Assembly: GCA_009859145.1 (NCBI GenBank)
Contig: VRVR01000034.1
Coordinates: forward strand, 181,358 to 245,357
Length of the DNA: 64,000 nucleotides
Direction: 5' to 3'
DNA from: Andalucia godoyi
Lineage: Eukaryota > Discoba > Jakobea > Jakobida > Andaluciidae
The position numbers and the translations under genes were made by a program. Positions 58,159-64,000 of this stretch are shown one piece after another (within the stretch, counting starts at the first letter, position 1; each line of letters opens with the position of its first letter). Below the pieces are notes generated by a model. That model did no database searches. It was given only the letters and a program-made list of their open reading frames with translations, and was not told where the DNA came from.

Positions 58159-59050
58159 TCAATCCAGAACTCGCAGAGGATTGCGATGGTGAAGGGAAGG
58201 GCGAACCTACACAAGGACCCATATCAAGAATTCGGTCTTGATTGCTATTCAAAGAGACCATTCGCGGTAGGCATGCTCCACAAACCTTGCCGTCACCCAC
58301 ACGTCCTCTACATTTGGAACACTCATTGTTCTGCGTCCTCTCTGCAACGGTTTCATGTGCTGGAGCCAACTCTCGATTGTCACGTACATTTGCATCTCGC
58401 AGAACCCCGCTGCCGCAACGCTCATCGACTCCCATAGTGGACATCGGCATTCGCATCTGCATCGTCGGATATGCCAACAAGGGCATGCTGTACATCGCAG
58501 CATGACTCGCATTCATGATCTTGTGTGCGAACATCTGCGGGTTTCCGAACACCAAATGGTGATGTTGCGGATGGAGAGAAAAGGACACGGGCTGCACACC
58601 ATCAGAAGCGCCAGTCATGAAATCCTGAGGAGGACGCCCCTTTCTCGTCTGTGGCGCAGAAGCAGTCGGCAAGTTTGCTGTGTTTCCTACAGAAGAAGCT
58701 CCATGTGTACACCCAAATGGAGGTACGTTCCGAGGTGGCTCAGAAGCTTGGTTGAACGCGTTGGAGAAGTCCAAAAACTTTGTCTCGGTCGCTCTTTCAG
58801 ACCCAGAGCCCGAGCCTTCGAAAGGTATGGCGGACCCAATGCGAGGTGGCGGTCCCCTGCGCTTGCGCACGGGATACAAGCACTGATTCCCGATGCCTCT
58901 TTCTACACACCGAGAACACGGAGATTTGCCGTCGCACGATCGATGCACAGATCGACACTGTGTACACGCCTGTGGGGCACGCAGTCTGCGGCTACTCACA
59001 ACAGAATCATCTTCGTGCTTTGGGCATTGCAATCTCTCTTCATCACTCAT
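57470..59050 (-). CDS. Zn(II)2Cys6 transcription factor
   Basis: Intronless 526-residue protein from ATG 59050. The binuclear zinc cluster is at residues 29-58: CTQCRSVHRSCDGKSPCSRC followed by VERGIGNQC (spacing 2-6-5-2-8), then a basic linker RKRRGPPPR. This Gal4-type DNA-binding module is abundant in fungi but sparse elsewhere. A second small CxxC...CxxC element, CSKCRGRVGDGKVCGAC, follows near 240, which is unusual. A run of Ser-Gly dipeptides is encoded by a GCCTGA hexamer repeat (about 58098-58157). The last 170 residues are folded (DEEAAIELCVMETLKSWEDM, NLSKFVTDEQVNEL) and recall the PAS-like region of fungal acetate/gluconeogenesis regulators, which is an uncertain likeness. Targets unknown. 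Confidence 0.87.
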
Positions 59051-59207
59051 CCCTACTCTTGAAGCACCTGTGTCAACAATATCAACAATATCGCTGTTAC
59101 TGCTACTGCTGTTGGCTGCTGCAACTATGACTATATAACAGAAAGGAAACTAAGAAAGCTGTTATATATAAACAGAAGAACAGTGGGAAGAATGCAAAAA
59201 GAAATAA

Positions 59208-59256
<49 letters not shown>

Positions 59257-60258
59257 TTGCTTCGAACAGCAAAAGACGGCCACAAGAAGTGGTGTTCAAG
59301 AGACTGGACGAACCTCGTAATAAGCCGACTGCAGGAAACAAAAGATCACGGAGAAAAATGAAGGAATGAGCAAGGAACAGTGAAGGAAGGAATCAGGAAA
59401 AGAACGGCAGGAAAGAACGGGACAAGTGGGAGCGGCTCGCAAGCCGTGACGTACGAACGCACGCTTTTTTGCCCTCGATTGGACCAGTTCTGCTTACAAC
59501 CGATCCCCGTGGAGCAGAGCAGAACGGTCAAAGCAGCGAGCCGAGAGTGCTCGTGCGATCAGCTCTCGCGTTCCCAAATGAGCGATGAGCAGGAAAGTTC
59601 AGCTCCTGCGTTGCGATTCTGAAACACCTGCCTTGTCAGAGCAGACTCGCGGAAACATATCAAAAAAAACGATAGGCGAGATGGGGGGTGAACATTCGGT
59701 GACCCCCCCTCATTCCAAGTTTATGAAGTCCATATGTGTCGAGGTGCGAGGATGCTTAGTCCACTCAACGTTCGAAGAAGACGCATGCTGAGCACCAAAA
59801 ATATGAGCCACCACGTTTTGCAGTGTCTTGGAGGGACGAAGGAGTAGAGGGAAACGAAGATGCAATGACATACTTTTATGATTCTTTTTACATATTTTTG
59901 ACGCTTACGCGCTGACATCGAGGATTTGACAGACAAGTTGACCGATCATCCATGCAAAACGTAACGTCGACGCAGCTTCCTGCAAGTTCTTTCTCTGGGG
60001 TTCTCAAGCTGATCCCATCCCATTTTCCTTCTTCCTTCTTCCTTCTTCTCTTTCTTTTTCAGTTGGATTTAGGGAGGGGGACAAGGAAGTTGAAAAATGC
60101 CGATCCTTCTTCTCGCACGCAGCGTTGACGTGTCTCCGCAGTCCGTTTGACGAAAGGGGGGGGAGGATATGATCGCGCTCCTTCATCTGAATCGCAAACG
60201 AAGAAGTAAGAGGAGACGTGTTGGTATGCATCTTCCGTTGGGGTCTGCCGAGTTCAGA
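59051..60258. other. 1.2-kb gap with GA-rich repeat
   Basis: It lies between the NF-YC-like stop and the Zn2Cys6 start (both minus strand). It has a GAGA tract at about 59206-59255 and a TTCTTCC tandem at about 60028-60058. Short frames have no motifs. It should hold the Zn2Cys6 promoter and the NF-YC-like 3' UTR. Confidence 0.45.
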
Positions 60259-61401
60259 CTACTTGGGATGATGGCGCGGATTGTGCTGCTGCCATTGAAG
60301 GGGTCTGTTCAGCGCAGAGTGTTCCAAATGAACAAGGTCGTCCACGACCATGTCGATTGGTAGTGGCCGCTTCACCCCTTTTGGAGGCAAGAACTGGACT
60401 TTCTGGAACGGAGCTTCGGGTGCACGGTCGCTCCCAGATGCACCAAGGAGCACGGACGCCCAGTGCGATTGAGGAGTCGGTTGGCTGATGATGCCCTTTG
60501 CTGCTTGGACAATTGCTAGCCAGTCCCATTCGTCGTCATCTTGCGGAGCTCCCATCAGAGAAGAGGGGCCACCTGCGCCACCAATGCCGCCCATGCCATG
60601 ACTGTGACTGCTTTCTGTGCCTGCAGATCCAGAACCATTTTGAACCTCTGACGACGACGACAAGGATGATGATGATGAAGCAAAGGAAGAGGAAGCGGAA
60701 GAGGAAGCGGAAGAGGAAGAGGAACTATGATCAATGCGCTTGTGGTGAGGAATTGCGTCTCGTGGGACATAGTCGATGAGGAAATCAAAGATGTCTGTCT
60801 GAAACACCGCGTTGACCATGTCCGAGCCCTGGATCGTCCTTCGTTTTTCATTCGTCGCATGGACGAATGCCCGCGTTGTCAACTCGGCCATGAACAGCTC
60901 TGTCAATTTCGACAAGAGAAACGGAATTTCCTGTCCAATAAACACCCCCTTTTGTTTTTGTCCGAACATTGGATGCGATGACTGTGAAGCCGCTGCCGAG
61001 AATTCCACAGCACTTCCTTCGTCCGCAGCGCCTTCCGATGACGACGCGATCCTGCTGGACCCAACTTGCTGACTCGCAGCAACTGCGGTGCGCCCATCTC
61101 CATCCGACAAGGAGCTGCTCGACGCGGCGCCGCTGATTGGAAGCTTCGGTACCGGTAACGACGGCGCGCTATCAAAACTCCGCTCAAGCGAATCAAGAAT
61201 CGAAGAGTACTCAGACTCTAGGACAACATGTGCAAGCTCATGCTTCAACAGCGATCGGATTCGATGCGCTGGAATCTTTGCGTTTTTGATGTGTTCCCGA
61301 GCATTGCGCTTACACTCCTCCAACATCGTGCCATATAATTCGCTGAGCGTCTGCACATTCGCCGCCGAAAGCTCAGAAGACAGCGATGCGTCTCGAAACA
61401 T
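60259..61401 (-). CDS. NFYC: NF-YC-like histone-fold protein with split fold
   Basis: Intronless 380-residue protein. NF-YC pairs with NF-YB and then NF-YA to bind CCAAT boxes. Helix 1 is IPAHRIRSLLK (about 44-54), matching the LPLARIKKIMK block. Helices 2-3 are GQEIPFLLSKLTELFMAEL, ending ATNEKRRTIQGSDMV, and the fold ends FDFLIDYVPRD, very close to the NF-YC FDFLIDIVPRD signature. Between helix 1 and helix 2, where the family has only a short loop, about 90 residues of Ser/Ala-rich sequence are inserted. The C-terminal half is Ser/Gly-rich and ends in a conserved-looking segment (PPKGVKRPLPIDMVVDDL). A related NC2-alpha/DPB3-type subunit is less likely, given the C-terminal signature. Confidence 0.8.
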   Translation of the reverse strand: MFRDASLSSELSAANVQTLSELYGTMLEECKRNAREHIKNAKIPAHRIRSLLKHELAHVVLESEYSSILDSLERSFDSAPSLPVPKLPISGAASSSSLSDGDGRTAVAASQQVGSSRIASSSEGAADEGSAVEFSAAASQSSHPMFGQKQKGVFIGQEIPFLLSKLTELFMAELTTRAFVHATNEKRRTIQGSDMVNAVFQTDIFDFLIDYVPRDAIPHHKRIDHSSSSSSASSSASSSFASSSSSLSSSSEVQNGSGSAGTESSHSHGMGGIGGAGGPSSLMGAPQDDDEWDWLAIVQAAKGIISQPTPQSHWASVLLGASGSDRAPEAPFQKVQFLPPKGVKRPLPIDMVVDDLVHLEHSALNRPLQWQQHNPRHHPK

Positions 61402-62043
61402 TCAGGAACGTCGTGCGATCAAACAAACCCGACTACGCCAATCTGTGTGCCGATTCAGTATGCAGAGCATCCAGAGCGTTAGCCCCCCTGTTTACGTACG
61501 TACTGGTACGTGCTTCGGTAGGTCAGTAAGTACTGTTGTGTGTTCTGCGGCGTACTTCTTTAGTCGGGAGAAGAAGAGGCTGAAAACACGATTTCCGGAA
61601 AGGGACGGCGCTTGCGGGAATTTGACGGTACAGCAAAATCCAACACTGTAGTCAGGAAACGTAACGTCCGGAATGCGCCACGTGTGACGCACGGGCGAGT
61701 AGCTGAATAAAATGACGGATAGGGAAGGTGGATGAACGGAGCCGGGCGGTGTAGGAGCCAGTCGAGCATTTAGTAGTTTTTGTCTGGAAAAATCTACAAA
61801 GGTGGTGGTGGGAAATGAAGTGCAAGTGCACAACGGTGGGGTGGAAAGGGGGGGTCAGAAACCGATTGACCACTGCCACGTGGCTTGCTTCTACATTTCC
61901 CTCCTGCCTGACTTCGCTGGTTCCAAGCAACGCAGCAAATAGACAGAAGTTAATCATTATTCTAACTTTTAAAGGGCATGAATACATTACAGACAACCGA
62001 CAGACGCCCTGGCGAGCAGTACACCGTGCGCTCAGGTCACCGC
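61402..62043. promoter_or_regulatory. Upstream region of the NF-YC-like gene
   Basis: The 642 bp are without a supported gene. A cluster of TACGTAC-type palindromes (about 61494-61512, GTACGT and GGTACG) lies about 95 bp upstream of the start codon and could be a regulatory site. Confidence 0.35.
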
Positions 62044-62826
62044 TCACGGCTCCGATGACTCTTGCAAAAGACCAGTTTTCATGCCTTTCGACATATGTTT
62101 CTGTTGCCGATCGAGGGATTCGAATGATTTGAACTGCGAGCCATCGGAAGCGGGCCGGAGAGAGCGGCAGGCAAGCAAATGCGGATGCGACACTTTGGCA
62201 CAGATGAACTCGGCTGCGGTAACCAGTAATTTGATAAAGAAGAAGAAGCCGGCGGCCACCACCAGGTGCGCAAACACGCCTGTTTGCGAAGCTTGGCACT
62301 GTGAAGAAACGGATGCGAGCAAGTTGTCAACAAGCAGCAAGGAAAGCATGAGCAAGTGCAGCGTCCATACGAGACGCTGTTCGAACGGGCGGAAATACCA
62401 GACGTGGTTCGGGGCCACATTAACATCCAGAGAGAGGATCACAAACATGGACAGAAGCACCATTCCGATCGCCAAAATCATATTGAGTATTTGCAACGGT
62501 TCGTGCTGAATGTCTGGTGAGAGCACCACCGAAGACAGCACGCACATGACTAGTGAGCAAGGGACGGTGCACACGACGAAAAACCTGCACCGAAAGTCAG
62601 ACTGCAGAAACGACGACTTACACGCGGCCCAATTAGAGAGACACGACCCAACTGCTTGCGGAAAGGCAAAGACCAAGTACAGCGTAATTGTGACAAACGA
62701 GAGAAGTTCAGCAACCGAGTTGTTCGCGAGCACACCAATGATGTCGGTGATGCTCACAGTCACAACAGTGCTCAAGAACAACACTGCAAGCAGCCACAAG
62801 TAGGCCCACGAAGCCACTTCATTCAT
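62044..62826 (-). CDS. Six-TM membrane protein, paralogue 1
   Basis: Intronless; 260 residues from ATG 62826. About six hydrophobic helices (WLLAVLFLSTVVTVSI, FVTITLYLVFAFP, FFVVCTVPCSLVMCVL, ILAIGMVLLSMFVIL, LLMLSLLLVDNLL, VVAAGFFFFIKLLVTAAEF) and a polar C-terminal tail. It is paralogous to the gene at 63069: both share SDFRC(R/K), QR(L/I)VW(T/M)LH and (I/F)KLLVTAAE/TAE followed by a basic HPHL/RPQL. No known transporter, receptor or enzyme motif is visible. The two lie head to tail on the same strand 240 bp apart, a tandem duplication. Confidence 0.75.
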   Translation of the reverse strand: MNEVASWAYLWLLAVLFLSTVVTVSITDIIGVLANNSVAELLSFVTITLYLVFAFPQAVGSCLSNWAACKSSFLQSDFRCRFFVVCTVPCSLVMCVLSSVVLSPDIQHEPLQILNMILAIGMVLLSMFVILSLDVNVAPNHVWYFRPFEQRLVWTLHLLMLSLLLVDNLLASVSSQCQASQTGVFAHLVVAAGFFFFIKLLVTAAEFICAKVSHPHLLACRSLRPASDGSQFKSFESLDRQQKHMSKGMKTGLLQESSEP

Positions 62827-63068
62827 CACAGTAAATCAGCAATCAAAAACAAAACAAAAAAGAAAACAATCTCTACACTGCCCCCCTCTTTGCCATTTGC
62901 AGCAACAGGAAGGACAGCAGCACAAAAGAAAACACTCGATTCGAGCCGGGAAGATGAGAAACTTCCCATAGTGCTCAAGCACGCCTCGAGTATGTCGGAA
63001 GAGGGGTTCCGCGCGGCACGCGTGACGAGATGGACGTGGAGGGGGAACGCGAGGAGAGCGAGGGCGTG

Positions 63069-63812
63069 TCAAAAAAGAAGAGGGTCGCGTAGCTTTGCAA
63101 TCTCCATCTCTACGGAGCGGTTCGCGGGTCTACAAGGACTGCGAAGAGTCTTGATGATGAACAGCTGGGGACGTCGGATTTTGGAGCTTGCAAGTTCTGC
63201 GGTCGTCACAAGCAGTTTGAAGAAGATGAATGTGTATACAGTTTGGAAGATCCTCTTTTGCAGCTTGTTGTTGCTTTCGTCGCAGCCCGTAGCCAGTTCA
63301 TTGACTATTGAGACCAGCATCGTCATTCCGATCACGGACGTATGTAGCATCCACACGATACGCTGCGGAGTCAGCGGAAGAAACAGAGCAGAGCTTTGCG
63401 GCAGCACAATGTCCATCGTCAGGATAAGCAGCAGCGACAGAAGAACGGTTCCGATCAGTAAGGGGATGAGAAAGATTGCGTATTGGTATGTCTGGGCAGT
63501 AGCATCGTTCAAGTACGTAATGCAGGACAGTACACCCATCACGACCATTGCAGGGATCACAAAGTACACGGTAAGCTTGCACCGAAAGTCCGATTCACCG
63601 AGTAAGCTCATTGCTTCTTTAAAATGGGCAAACAACACACATCCCATGTGAGCTATCGCAAGTACGAGATACAAAGTCACGGAACAGTGAAGCACAATTC
63701 CCGCAGGACTGGACAGCTGAACTTGCATCTCAAGCACCGAGGCAGTGATCAGCGAAGTCGTAAACAGCGCACTTAGCAGCATGGTGTACGCCCATGCCCA
63801 TGATGTCTTCAT
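63069..63812 (-). CDS. Six-TM membrane protein, paralogue 2
   Basis: Intronless; 247 residues from ATG 63812 (MKTSWAWAYTMLLSALF). The frame is open upstream through a Lys/Arg-rich stretch without good coding character. Helices: WAYTMLLSALFTTSLI, IVLHCSVTLYLVLAIA, LTVYFVIPAMVVMGVL, AIFLIPLLIGTVLLSLLLIL, VIGMTMLVSIV, TFIFFKLLVTTAEL. It shares order and motifs with paralogue 1 (SDFRCK, QRIVWMLH, FKLLVTTAE) but differs widely elsewhere, so the duplication is old. The tail ends KLRDPLLF, which could act as a dileucine sorting signal (inference). Function unknown. Confidence 0.75.
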   Translation of the reverse strand: MKTSWAWAYTMLLSALFTTSLITASVLEMQVQLSSPAGIVLHCSVTLYLVLAIAHMGCVLFAHFKEAMSLLGESDFRCKLTVYFVIPAMVVMGVLSCITYLNDATAQTYQYAIFLIPLLIGTVLLSLLLILTMDIVLPQSSALFLPLTPQRIVWMLHTSVIGMTMLVSIVNELATGCDESNNKLQKRIFQTVYTFIFFKLLVTTAELASSKIRRPQLFIIKTLRSPCRPANRSVEMEIAKLRDPLLF

Positions 63813-64000
63813 TCGCAACACTATCACGCCTCCCCCGCGCTCTCCTTCGTTTGTTGTCCAGCTCCTTTTCGGTTCTCTCGTTTTTCTTCTTCTTCCCTGT
63901 TGTTGTCTGTGCATTTTCTTCCGTATTGAGACTCAGTACTGTCTACTGTAGATGGATGTCGGTTTTTAAATTTTTTACTATTATTTTTTACAGTTGATGA

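Overview
This is nuclear DNA from a compact, intron-poor, ciliated (flagellated) unicellular eukaryote. Large intronless reading frames (up to about 4.9 kb) sit on both strands with gaps of a few hundred bases. The few introns I can place are short (about 108-153 bp), with GTATGT/GTACGT-type donors, CTAAT/TACTAAT-like branch sites and AG acceptors. Flanks carry AATAAA poly(A) signals and many microsatellites. Cilium-linked genes (a RAB28 GTPase, a CFAP141-like microtubule inner protein, a CIMIP2/FAM166-like protein, a tubulin-type cytosolic carboxypeptidase) show the cell builds a cilium. A free-living flagellate, for example an excavate such as a jakobid, would fit, but I cannot fix the lineage from this window.

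Layout. 1-2.3 kb: poorly coding edge with the 3' end of one gene. 2.3-6.0 kb: WD40 protein (-). 6.5-12.6 kb: a spliced small lipid-anchored protein (+), an unknown Ser/Thr-rich protein (-), a COG0523/CobW GTPase with a His-rich tail (-), a small acidic protein (+) and a spliced stand-alone orotate phosphoribosyltransferase-like gene (+). 12.8-20.8 kb (+): PIKfyve/Fab1 lipid kinase, a divergent pyruvate kinase and a 2-Cys peroxiredoxin. 21-27 kb (-): a coiled-coil protein and a membrane hybrid histidine kinase. 28-34 kb (+): a Cys-rich two-TM protein and a large cytosolic carboxypeptidase. 34.3-37 kb: PCNA (+) tail-to-tail with the MCM-binding protein MCMBP (-), a DNA replication pair. 37.3-42.2 kb (-): Munc13-like protein with five GRAM repeats. 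42.8-44.8 kb: two ciliary doublet-type genes. 44.8-46.5 kb: a gap holding a broken relic of a Fanzor/TnpB-type RNA-guided nuclease. 46.6-54 kb (-): giant kelch/coiled-coil protein, RAB28, HDHD5-like HAD phosphatase. 54.3-57.3 kb (+): spliced LRR/F-box-like protein. 57.5-61.4 kb (-): Zn2Cys6 regulator and NF-YC-like histone-fold protein. 62-64 kb (-): tandem pair of six-TM paralogues.

The points I would look at first are the Fanzor relic, a dispersed 42.5/54.2-kb repeat that carries a shared short peptide, the pyruvate kinase with an altered cation/substrate site, the C2-MUN-GRAM(x5) architecture, the histone fold split by an insertion, and small spliced genes that single-exon reading misses.
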